A stretch of 64,000 nucleotides of DNA, from assembly GCA_021805865.1 (NCBI GenBank), contig JAJZDX010000002.1:174310-238309 (forward strand). Reading direction: 5' to 3'. Positions within the stretch are counted from its first letter, which is position 1. Each line of letters starts with the position of its first letter. This document shows, one piece after another, positions 17,377 to 26,050 of the stretch. Below the pieces are notes generated by a model that was given only the letters and a program-made list of their open reading frames with translations, was not told where the DNA came from and searched no databases. This DNA comes from Pseudomonadota bacterium (GTDB lineage: Bacteria; Pseudomonadota; Gammaproteobacteria; Steroidobacterales; Steroidobacteraceae). The position numbers were made by a program, and so were the translations under genes.

Positions 17377-17745
17377 TCATTCATCCCAGGTTTTCGCCTC
17401 CTCGCTATTGTGCGGGAATCGGGCATTCCGCACGTGCTCGGCACAAACACGGGCCCAGTGACGACCGGGCTCGACCCCAAAGTCGACATTCCGGCCGTAT
17501 ATACCCGCAATGACCGCCATTGGAGTAGAGAGGCAGTTCAAGCCGCCATTCGGGAAACCATGTGATGGGATGGAGCTGTACCATTCCTTCGCGCGGACCA
17601 CACACGGGCTCATCCCAAGACCCGCCGGTTCGTGCGAGCTGCGATCCAGGATCAAGACAATCCCATCGCACGCAACCTTGTCCGCGTGTCGATGCTCAAG
17701 CGCAACCGGGGCAACCAGCGGCTCAGATCGTCCGGGTAATGGCAT
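17377..17745 (-). CDS. Hypothetical protein
   Basis: A 122-residue leftward frame whose middle (SHGFPNGGLNCLSTP, then AVIAGIYGRNVDFG) looks protein-like but matches no family I recognise. There is no signal peptide or membrane segment. Its start overlaps the end of the neighbouring monooxygenase-like pseudogene, and an internal Met may be the true start. It could also be a fragment, since the surrounding 1.2 kb holds decayed genes. Confidence 0.3.
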   Translation of the reverse strand: MPLPGRSEPLVAPVALEHRHADKVACDGIVLILDRSSHEPAGLGMSPCVVRAKEWYSSIPSHGFPNGGLNCLSTPMAVIAGIYGRNVDFGVEPGRHWARVCAEHVRNARFPHNSEEAKTWDE

Positions 17746-18044
17746 GGTTGACGATCGGAATGCACTGTACCCCTCACGGCCCCGGCGGCATCGACAGTCA
17801 TCCCCTTGAGGGTCGCCATCGGATGAGCGCGCGTCTCAGCTTCCCAGATGCTCACGCACACATACGATCCGGCGGGCGAGCGCGCTGAAAACTGCCTGAG
17901 GAGTCCGGGGAGCTTTGGGATAGCCCGTATCAAATATCTCGCGGTTTCGTCCGTCATCCGCGAGACTTGAGGGAACCGGGCCCCGGGTCGAAGCTCCCCC
18001 CGGGAAACGCGAATGACCACCGTGGGCGGGAGAGTCATATCCAT
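17723..18044 (-). pseudogene. Antibiotic-biosynthesis-monooxygenase-like small protein, frameshifted
   Basis: The frame from 18044 encodes a ferredoxin-like ABM-type domain: SRMTDETARYLIRAIPKLPG, then SPAGSYVCVSIWEAE and LKGMTVDA. After about 17790 homology shifts frame at a GGGG run: the next frame reads GVQCIPIVNHAITRTI and stops at 17723, which is the expected C-terminus. A single-base indel has therefore broken a gene of about 105 codons. The normal function of this group is undefined. Confidence 0.6.
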
Positions 18045-18487
18045 GGGCAGCCCCCTGTCTGGGGTGAAGCGAGCGTATCTTGTCTGGTCGCGAAAATGCA
18101 GAAGAGCTGCAATTCTGACTGCCTTGCAGCAGTGGAGAAGGGAGCTTTCGCGGCATCGTGCCACGACGGAGCGCAAAGTCCGATCGGGTTCCAAGCACCG
18201 TGGGTGCGCGGTCCTGATGTCACCGAGGCTTCTTGGGCCGCTCAGACTCATCCTACTGCGGAATGGCGAACAGCGGGCGTCCTCCCGCAGCTGATGTGCT
18301 GTCGGCCCGCAGCCGTTGTATCTGCTCGGACACCCCGAAGAATGGGCGACTCCACCGTATGTACGTTACTCCCAGCTCGTTTGGACCTCAGCCGATGACA
18401 ACGGGCCGGTGCGTTTATCAGAATGAAACGCCGTCCTTGGAGCGGACGAAGTCCGATGCACTCGGGTGCCCCAGCGGCTTCCTATTT
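18045..18487. other. No recognisable gene
   Basis: This 440-base gap holds short frames on both strands with no domain, signal or start site that I can support. Confidence 0.4.
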
Positions 18488-18534
18488 CTTCGTTGAGACA
18501 ACGAAGGCTCACGGCCGGGAGCGAAAGCTCCCGG
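18488..18534. terminator. Two tandem perfect hairpins 3' of fusA
   Basis: CTTCGTTG/CAACGAAG (18488-18506, 3-base loop) and CCGGGAGC/GCTCCCGG (18515-18534, 4-base loop reading GAAA on the plus strand) are adjacent perfect 8-bp stems, 50-100 bases after the fusA stop. They probably end or stabilise the fusA transcript. No U-tract is present. Confidence 0.45.
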
Positions 18535-18585
18535 CAATGCTGCAAGATTGTCGCGCCGGAGGTCAAGCCGGCGCATCTGCCGCCC

Positions 18586-20742
18586 TCAGGCGTTTGCGGC
18601 CGCCTTCGTCTTGGTTACCGCGGCGATCACGTCGTCCGCCACATTCTTCGGCACCGGCTCGTAATGCGAGAACTCCATGGTGTACGAGGCACGACCGCTG
18701 GTCATCGAGCGCAGCTGACCGATGTATCCGAACATTTCCGACAGCGGCACGATGGCCACGACGGCAATGTTGGCGCCGCGTTCGAGCTGATCCTGAATCA
18801 TGCCGCGGCGGCGGTTCAGATCGCCGATGACATCGCCGAGATAATCGCCCGGTGTCACCGTCTCGACTTTCATCACTGGCTCGAGCAGGATGGGGGCAGC
18901 CTTTCGCATGGCTTCACGGAAGCATGCCTTGGCCGCAATTTCGAACGTCAATGCGTTCGAGTCGACATCATGATAGCTCCCGTCGGTCAACGTGGCGCGG
19001 AAGTCCACGGTCGGGAAGTGCGCCAGCACGCCGTCCTCCTTCTGGATCTTGAGCCCCTTCTCCACCGACGGCACGTACTCGCGCGGCACGGAGCCGCCCG
19101 AGGTCGCATCGACGAACTCGAAACCCTTGCTTCTCTCGAGCGGCTCGAACGTGATCCACACTTCGGCGAACTGACCGGAGCCGCCGGTCTGCTTCTTGTG
19201 CACGTACTGCTCGTCCACCTTGCGGGTAATGGTCTCGCGATAGGCGACCTGCGGCTCGCCCATGATTCCTTCGACGTTGAATTCCGTGCGCATGCGATCG
19301 AGCGTCACTTCAAGGTGCAGCTCGCCCATGCCGCGCAGAATCGTCTGGCCCGTTTCGCGATCCGTCTCCAGATGGAGCGAGGGATCGGCTCGAACCATCT
19401 TCGCAAGCGCAGCCCCGAATTTTTCCTGATCACCCTTGACCTTCGGCTGCACGGACACGCTGATCACGGGGTCCGGGAAGCGCATGCGCTCGAGGATCAC
19501 CGGATTGGCGGAATCACAGAGTGTGTCGCCGGTTTCCGTTTCCTGCATGGAGACGAGCGCAATGATGTCGCCGGCGCGCGCCTCTTCAATCGCATTCGCT
19601 TCCTTGGCAAACATCTCGACCATGCGACCGATCTTTTCGCGCTTGCCGCGTGTGGTGTTCTGTACGGAGGCGCCCCTGGTGAGCACGCCCGAATACACGC
19701 GCACGAACGTCAGAGCGCCGTACGCATCGTTGATCACTTTGAAGGCCAGGCCGCTGAACGGCTCATCATCCGAGCATTTCCGTTCGCCGATGACGTTGCC
19801 ATCTTCGTCAAGCGTCTTGATGGCCGGGACGTCCGTGGGCGCAGGCATGTAGTCGACAACCGCATCCAGCACCTGCTGCACACCCTTGTTCTTGTATGAA
19901 GATCCGCACAGCACGGGGGTGAAAGCGCCCGTCACAGTGCCCTTGCGCAGACACCTGCGCAGCACGTCCGCCGAAGGCGCGTGACCGTCCTCGAGGTACT
20001 TGTGCATGGCGTCGTCGTCCATCTCGAGACAGGTGTCGACGAGCTCCGTGCGATACTTCTCCACATCCGCGAGGATCTTGCGATCCGTCGGAACGTGGAT
20101 GCCGAGCTTGTCGGCGAGATCCGGCGTCACCTCGAGCGTTTGCCACTCGGCATCCTTGTCGTCCGAATCCCACACCAGTGCCTTCATCTCGACGAGGTCG
20201 ATCATGCCCTTGAAATTGTCTTCAGAGCCGATCGGGATCTGCGCCGGCAGCGGGCGCGCGCCGAGGCGCTTCTGGATCATGTCCACACAGCGCGTGAAGC
20301 TGGCGCCGCTGCGGTCCATTTTGTTGACGTAGCAAACGCGGGGCACGCCATAGTTGTCCGCGAGACGCCAGTTGGTCTCGGACTGCGGCTCTACGCCGGC
20401 AACACCGTCGAACACCACCACGGCGCCGTCCAGGACGCGCAGCGAGCGATTCACCTCGATGGTGAAGTCGACGTGCCCGGGGGTGTCGATCAGGTTGATC
20501 TTTTTCCCCCGCCAGAAGCAGGAGACCGCGGCGCTCTGAATCGTAATGCCGCGCTTCTGTTCCTGCTCGAGGTAGTCCGTCGTCGTCGAGGTTTTCAGAT
20601 CCTTGGTGTCATGGATGTCGATGATCGTGTGCTTGCGCCCGGTGTAATACAGGATGCGCTCCGTCGTCGTCGTTTTGCCGGCATCGACGTGGGCGATGAT
20701 GCCGATGTTGCGGATATCAGAAAGAGCGGTTGTGCGGGCCAT
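18586..20742 (-). CDS. fusA: Elongation factor G
   Basis: A full-length 718-residue translational GTPase for ribosome translocation. GTP-binding motifs are AHVDAGKTT (G1, residues 18-26), RGITI (G2), DTPGHVDF (G3) and NKMD (G4). Domains II-V follow, and the C-terminal part includes [17 protein letters not shown] and the [16 protein letters not shown] end. The gene is alone, not in a str operon with rpsL, rpsG and tuf. It may therefore be a second EF-G copy, although this cannot be told without the rest of the genome. Two strong hairpins lie just downstream. Confidence 0.95.
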   Translation of the reverse strand: MARTTALSDIRNIGIIAHVDAGKTTTTERILYYTGRKHTIIDIHDTKDLKTSTTTDYLEQEQKRGITIQSAAVSCFWRGKKINLIDTPGHVDFTIEVNRSLRVLDGAVVVFDGVAGVEPQSETNWRLADNYGVPRVCYVNKMDRSGASFTRCVDMIQKRLGARPLPAQIPIGSEDNFKGMIDLVEMKALVWDSDDKDAEWQTLEVTPDLADKLGIHVPTDRKILADVEKYRTELVDTCLEMDDDAMHKYLEDGHAPSADVLRRCLRKGTVTGAFTPVLCGSSYKNKGVQQVLDAVVDYMPAPTDVPAIKTLDEDGNVIGERKCSDDEPFSGLAFKVINDAYGALTFVRVYSGVLTRGASVQNTTRGKREKIGRMVEMFAKEANAIEEARAGDIIALVSMQETETGDTLCDSANPVILERMRFPDPVISVSVQPKVKGDQEKFGAALAKMVRADPSLHLETDRETGQTILRGMGELHLEVTLDRMRTEFNVEGIMGEPQVAYRETITRKVDEQYVHKKQTGGSGQFAEVWITFEPLERSKGFEFVDATSGGSVPREYVPSVEKGLKIQKEDGVLAHFPTVDFRATLTDGSYHDVDSNALTFEIAAKACFREAMRKAAPILLEPVMKVETVTPGDYLGDVIGDLNRRRGMIQDQLERGANIAVVAIVPLSEMFGYIGQLRSMTSGRASYTMEFSHYEPVPKNVADDVIAAVTKTKAAANA

Positions 20743-22153
20743 GGCAAGTTTCCGGTTCTAAATTTCGGTTCACACTGTGGAGCAGCCGGTCAGGCATGCC
20801 GGCCCGGCTCATGTATCCAAAATGATCTGCGCTGAAGAGAGCAGCGCCCTCCTCGATCCCACGCCTGAGGCTGGCAAATCCGGGACTCGAGGGCAGAAGG
20901 GGCCGGGATGCTACAGAGATTGCGTCGGAAATTCAATCGTGCCGTGCCGCCTTCGGGCAGTATGGATACCGAAGATGGAGGGAGCACTGCCGTCCGCCGA
21001 GGATATCGGGGCGGGTCGGGAGCCTGCTATTTTTTTAAAATAAAAACAATATCTTATGGAATATCTGGGCGGTTTCTCCCCCCAAGCGGGTGCGCCCGGG
21101 CGCGATGGAGGGGGAGCGCATTTTTGTATTGGGGGGTCTTCGTGGCTCAGTGGGGAAAAGCGGGTCCGGTGATGCGTGCACCCCCAGTTTCACTGGATCA
21201 GAGGCCTCTGGCGGGCAGGCCGAAATTCTGCATGATGGCTGGACGCCAGGAACCCGCAAGCCGCGTCGTCTTGCCGATACGCGTACACCTACTCCCGTTT
21301 CAACCCAGGGCAGCGGTGCAGGGTCTGTTCGGTGATCCGCACGCGCGGCCGGCCGCTCTGGCCGGCACCAGAAAGATGGCCTATGGCACGGGCCACCGCA
21401 GATGAATCTCCATCGGCAGACGGTCAGGTGCCCCTACATGCGAGTGCAGCTCGAGCGCCCTCCAAGCCGCACCCACAGGCGCCGTGGATCGACGAGATCT
21501 GTGTCCGTTGAGCGCACCGGTCCATGACGGACGCGATTCCGGATTGATGGCGGACACCAGTCCGATGCCCTGCCGGACACGGTTCGGGGCGGATGCCGGA
21601 CGCTTTGGGCGGTCTGCCGGATTGCTGTCCGGCGGGCTTCCGGAATCTCGGCACCCCCAGAGCGGCACGACTCGACGCAAGTCTCAATCCACCGCCGCCC
21701 TTCGCTCCTTATCCGTAACGGGAGCGATGCGCTCGACCAGGTGAGCAAGCAGGAATACGCCGGGCTCAGCGGCCAAGATCTCGCCTTCTTCAAGGGCCGC
21801 AAGTACGCCTTGCTCGCTCCTTCGCACAACCTCGAGGATTCGGCGTGCCAGAAATTCAGGCGGCCGCCCGCTGCCAGCAAACGGCTCAACACTAATTTTC
21901 ATCATCAAGGAGACCGCCGGGTACCTTTGATACTGCCGCAGCAAGTCGTGGGCGCAAGGCTCTGCGGGAGCCGGCGCACGCTGGTGAAATAACAATTCCT
22001 CAGACCCTATGAGAAGTTTGCCGAGATGATCGGCATGCGCGCTTGGCGGGTGTGATGACCACTATGGCCGACAGGCTGAAGCTCGTCCGCCTGCGGAACG
22101 AAGATTCCCTGTGAGGTCAGGGACATGGAGCCTGTGCGGAATCGTCGTTCTGT
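20743..22153. other. Long region without a recognisable gene
   Basis: About 1.4 kb upstream of fusA. It contains an AT-rich patch at about 21030-21060 (T and A runs in otherwise GC-rich DNA) that could host the fusA promoter. A leftward 103-codon frame at 21684-21995 contains GVLAALEEGEILAAEPG, but I cannot assign it. Stops and frame changes elsewhere suggest decayed sequence. Confidence 0.4.
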
Positions 22154-23060
22154 CTACGCGGCTATTTTGTCGATCAACGGCAGCGCGCGGCGCCGAGAGG
22201 GGGGCGTAGTGGTCAGCTCGAAGGTGCCGGAGCACTCGGTGGCGGCGACCGGGTCGCGCGGCGCTTTGGCGACCTGATCCTCGTCGACGAAGAAGAGCAG
22301 GGGGCGAAAGGTTTCGATCAGATGCCATTCCAAGTAGTACACCAGCATGCACAGGAAGATATGGGCGCGCACGCGGTTCTCGCGCCGGTGATGGACCGGG
22401 CTGGCCTTTGTGTCCACGGTCTTCAGCGCCCGGAAGGCGCGCTCGACGTTCGCGAGCGCCTTGTAGTTCCTGACCCCATCGGTCGCTGACATCCACTTCT
22501 TGGGCCCCGCGGTGCGGATGACGTAGATCCCATCGAGGGCCGCCTCGGCGCGATCTGCTCCTGGAGCCTGTGGAACGCAAAGCGAGTGTCGGTGATCTCG
22601 AGCGAGAAGTGCCTGCCGACATTGTGCTTTTTTAGCACACGCCCGATCCGCACCCCGATCGCCGTACCCTCGCCCTTCAGCCTGCCGCCGTTCGAGACTC
22701 GCTCGGGCACCTTCTCGAGCTCCTTCTCCGTCGCTTCGAGCAGTGCCTGGTGTTTATGGGTGCGCAGCTTCTTCACCTGCGGCATCAGCGCCTTGGCATC
22801 CCCCGTGTTGCCTTCATGCACCGAGACCGCCACGGGACAACCCGCTTGGTTGGTTGGAAGCCAATAGGTGACCTGGAGCTTGTTCTTCTGACCGTCTCGA
22901 TCGTGACCGATCTTCGCCAGTAGACAGTGCGTGCCCTCGAAGTAGCTCGAGGACAGGTCGTACAGCGCCAGCGATCCTTCCATCAGATGCCGGGCAGCAA
23001 GCTCGCGCTCGATCGCGCCCCGGCGCTCGAGCAGACCCGGCGGCCTATTCAGGCCGGCTT
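22154..23060 (-). mobile_element. IS1634-family transposase remnant
   Basis: Leftward frames match an IS1634-type (IS4-like DDE) transposase. From about 23030: RELAARHLMEGSLALYDLSS, SYFEG and CPVAVSVHEGNTGDAKALMP. The central part after MPQVKKLR is deleted, so the usual GDRGMI region is missing and the frame resumes at LLEATEKELEKV. Near 22500-22570 the frame changes again and continues as MSATDGVRNYKALANVERAF, RALKTVD and RVRAHIFLCMLVYYLEWHLI, with a stop at 22154. The 5' end is missing too. No terminal repeats were found. Confidence 0.8.
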
Positions 23061-24529
23061 CCTCGAAGCAGGGCAGACAGGCCGGCGGCTGTCCCTTCGA
23101 GCTCCATCCTGCGAAGCCAGCAGCCGACCTCATTTCGAAATGTGGGCCGATCGCTGAGATCACCGAAGGTCTCGCGGTGGGAGAGGATCAAGTCGGGATG
23201 GCGGCCGGTTTGGGACGCATAACGGCCTAAAGCGGCCGCGGTGGGATTCGAGACCGGCAAGGTCCGTCCAGTGTCATCCCGTCCCGCACAGCGACGGATC
23301 CAAGCCGCCACGGCGAATGACAGGGCGGGAGCCGGCCGGCCAGCGTCCATGCAGTCTCGCAGTGGATCGAGCAGATAATTGAGAGACGCGTCGGTGTTCA
23401 CCCGCTCAGTGGTGTCCGCGATCGTAGGATTGGCGAAACGGCACACCACATCCCTCTTGTATTCGTCGAGGTCAACACCAGGAACCGGGGGGACCGTCGG
23501 ACCTGTTTCGCGAGCCATGAGGATCTGTGCCAGGGGGCGGATGCGTACATCGCGAACGGCTTGGTGAACGTAGTCGAGCCCCATCAGCTGTCCCGTAGCG
23601 GAGATTGCGAGATGGGTCGCATTGAGCAGGCGCAGCTTAATGAACTCGTATGGCCTCACGTCTTCGACCCACTGCACTCCGACCGCCTCCCAGGCGGGCC
23701 GGCCCGCGGGAAAGATGTCTTCGATGACCCACTGGGTGAAAGGTTCGCAGAACACAGGGCAAGCGTCGCGCAACCCATAAGTTTCCTCCAGCCACGTCCG
23801 ATCGGCCGGCGTAGTCACCGGCGTGATCCTGTCGACCATGGTGCAGGGAAAGGCGCCGTTCTCCTCGATCCACTCGGCCAGGACGGGATCCTGCCGCGTC
23901 GCGAGCTCGAGAACCGCCTCGCGCAGTACCGTGCCATTGTGCTGAATGTTGTCGCAGCTGAGGGCCGCGAAGGGTGGTCGGCCAGCGGCTCTGCGCCTCG
24001 CGAGCGCGGCCGTGAGCACGCCCACGGCGCTACGGGGGTGCGCGGGATGGGCGATATCGTGGACGATCTCGGGGTGCTCGACATTGAGCCGCTTCGTGCC
24101 GTTGTCAATGCAATAACCCGCCTGGGTGACCGTCAGGCTGACGATGGCAATCTCCGGCCGATCGATCGCATGGAGCACGTCCAGTGTGCCATTCTCCGCA
24201 TGGATGACTCCGGCGAGCGCGCCCATTATCCCGGCGCGCGCTTGCCTCTCGTCGCGCTCGATGAGGGTATACAGGCAGTCCTGCTCCGCCAGGGCGGCGA
24301 TCAGCCGCCCGTCCGCCGGTCTCAATCCCACGCCGACGATGCCCCAACGAGCCCCGTCCTCGCCCCGCTGCATGAGGTCATGGGTGTACCGTGCCATGTG
24401 CGCGCGATGAAATCCCCCCAGGCCCAAATGCACGATGCCCGGCCGAACCCGGGCGGGCACGAAGGATGGCGCGTCGATTCCGCGTGGCAACGCCCCCAAC
24501 GTTGCATGAGAAAGACGCGGTGAGATCAT
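23045..24529 (-). CDS. Mannitol dehydrogenase-family polyol/aldonate oxidoreductase
   Basis: A 494-residue NAD-dependent long-chain dehydrogenase (mannitol 2-dehydrogenase, fructuronate and tagaturonate reductase family). It has the N-terminal Rossmann motif GLGGFHRAH (about 36-44) and the catalytic pattern K-x4-N-x2-H in IKLRLLNATHLA. The overall likeness is to mannitol or arabinitol 2-dehydrogenases, converting a polyol to its ketose. An AAGGA site precedes the ATG. The last few codons abut the IS1634 remnant, so the extreme C-terminus may be insertion-derived, but length and core are complete. It lies downstream of the AraC gene in the same direction (gap 235). Confidence 0.85.
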   Translation of the reverse strand: MISPRLSHATLGALPRGIDAPSFVPARVRPGIVHLGLGGFHRAHMARYTHDLMQRGEDGARWGIVGVGLRPADGRLIAALAEQDCLYTLIERDERQARAGIMGALAGVIHAENGTLDVLHAIDRPEIAIVSLTVTQAGYCIDNGTKRLNVEHPEIVHDIAHPAHPRSAVGVLTAALARRRAAGRPPFAALSCDNIQHNGTVLREAVLELATRQDPVLAEWIEENGAFPCTMVDRITPVTTPADRTWLEETYGLRDACPVFCEPFTQWVIEDIFPAGRPAWEAVGVQWVEDVRPYEFIKLRLLNATHLAISATGQLMGLDYVHQAVRDVRIRPLAQILMARETGPTVPPVPGVDLDEYKRDVVCRFANPTIADTTERVNTDASLNYLLDPLRDCMDAGRPAPALSFAVAAWIRRCAGRDDTGRTLPVSNPTAAALGRYASQTGRHPDLILSHRETFGDLSDRPTFRNEVGCWLRRMELEGTAAGLSALLRGSRPE

Positions 24530-24764
24530 CGAATTGGGGGTCCTTCGGGATCGAAAGCTGAAAAAGCCGGGGCAGGGCTAACGAATCGGTGTGAGCTGAT
24601 CCTACGATAGCGCTCTACGGAGGCTTCGAGAACCGGCGGAAGAGGCCGCACCGAGATGCCAGTGCCGGGTCTCCGAGATACCCCGCCGCGCCTCGATCGC
24701 GACGCACATCCCTGTCGGGAATTCAAGGCGCCATTGCAGTTGTACCGATCGCCCGGTCCCCGCC

Positions 24765-25811
24765 TCATGCTTTTTCCGCGCACTGCTGCCGCCGAAGCTC
24801 TCCCAATCCCTTGCCCGTCCAGCGTTTCAACGCTCTGCGAAAGGCAGCAGAGTCGTTGAAGCCCAAGACCGTCGCGATGTCGTCGGCGCTCAGTCTGGTC
24901 GTTCTCAAGTACTCAAGTGCCAAAGAGCAGCGTACATCGTCGAGAATCGCCACGAATGAGGTGTTCTCCGCAAGGAGACGCCTCCGCAGCGTGCGGCTCG
25001 TCATGTTCATGGCGCTCGCCACGGTATCCATGGGTGGGAGGATCCCTGGCGAGGTCATGATGATCTGATACACCTCCCCGGAGGCACCAACGGATGCCTT
25101 GGCCTGGCCGATCAAGCGATCGCAGGTTTCCTGCAGCAAAGTCGCCGTTATGTTGTGCGCGAGCTGCGGCTTGCGGTCCAGAATGGCGTTGTCGTAGACG
25201 AGCTCGCACCGCTCCTGGTCGAACTGACATGGACAACCCAGGTGCTCGGGATACCGATTCGCGTGTGCGGGCGCGGGATACGGGAAGCAGGCTTTGATGG
25301 GCGAGCAGTCCGGGCTGGTGACATCTCGTATATGGGTCACGTGCGCACTGAATTGCTGCTCAATCAGGAACTCCTTCAATTCCCGGGAGGGACTGGAGGT
25401 CAGCGCGTCGGGAAACAGCCAAACGACTCTATCCGAATATTCCTTCCAGTCGATGCTGAGCGCGGGGGTCGCCAAGTGGTGATATTTCACTCCGAGGCGG
25501 AAGAAGTCACGAAGCGACAGACACGACATCAAGGCGTAACCGTACATGCCGTAGGCCGACAAACGCAGCCGCGCGCCGACCTTGAAAGGCGTATCGGGGT
25601 TGCAGGAAAGCGACACGGCGTTTTGGCAAACGATCGCGTACTGCCGCACGGAGGTGAGCGCTGAAGCATCGTAGATCTGGGCGGGATCGATCCCGCTGCC
25701 CCGTAAGCTCGCCTCCGGCGCAATGCCCTGCTCGGCCAACACTTCGACCAGCGCAGCAAGCTTGTACGGAGCATAAATGCGTTCATTTATCAGCGAGATC
25801 CGCGAAAACAT
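24765..25811 (-). CDS. AraC-family transcriptional regulator
   Basis: A 348-residue regulator with an N-terminal arabinose-binding-like ligand domain of the OruR/QuiP type (about 15-200, including NPDTPFKVGARLRLSAYGMYG). A C-terminal double helix-turn-helix (about 245-345) contains TSRTLRRRLLAENTSF and the second helix pair in ADDIATVLGFNDSAAFRRA. It is divergent from the block B TonB receptor, with 240 bases between, and upstream of the mannitol-type dehydrogenase. It is the obvious candidate to control one or both in response to a pathway metabolite. The ligand is unknown. Confidence 0.88.
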   Translation of the reverse strand: MFSRISLINERIYAPYKLAALVEVLAEQGIAPEASLRGSGIDPAQIYDASALTSVRQYAIVCQNAVSLSCNPDTPFKVGARLRLSAYGMYGYALMSCLSLRDFFRLGVKYHHLATPALSIDWKEYSDRVVWLFPDALTSSPSRELKEFLIEQQFSAHVTHIRDVTSPDCSPIKACFPYPAPAHANRYPEHLGCPCQFDQERCELVYDNAILDRKPQLAHNITATLLQETCDRLIGQAKASVGASGEVYQIIMTSPGILPPMDTVASAMNMTSRTLRRRLLAENTSFVAILDDVRCSLALEYLRTTRLSADDIATVLGFNDSAAFRRALKRWTGKGLGELRRQQCAEKA

Positions 25812-26033
25812 ACGCCCCTCTCAAATTGTCCTCCCGGAACCTCATGAAGTCCGAAAAAGACCTTACCGGGCGAGTGTCATCTGAATAATCTTTGGGCGCA
25901 AGGGCCGGGGGGCGGTATGTCGCGCGCCTGCCCTGGGCGGGTGCGGTCGCTATCAAGCGGGTCGATCGGGACGACCTGCCGACCTCCAAGCCCGCTGCGT
26001 ACCACATACATGAGCCTTGCCCGGAGGCTTTAA

Positions 26034-26042
26034 GGGGGGGGG
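26034..26042 (+). promoter_or_regulatory. G-tract ribosome-binding site, block B receptor
   Basis: Nine consecutive G end 8 bases before the ATG at 26051, at the Shine-Dalgarno position. The run is long enough to be prone to slippage, and the equivalent receptors A and C have six and eight G. Confidence 0.5.
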
Positions 26043-26050
26043 TAGAGATC

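Noticed and set aside
18466..19899. Plus-strand frame of 477 codons opposite EF-G
   Set aside because: Antisense shadow of fusA, rich in His and Arg, with no family match.
21684..21995. Small leftward gene of 103 codons
   Set aside because: No start signal or recognisable domain, surrounded by broken frames. Mentioned only within the gene-free region.
25773..25790. ATAAATG-CGTT-CATTTAT inverted repeat
   Set aside because: It lies inside the AraC coding region, and seven-base arms at this spacing are expected by chance many times in 64 kb.
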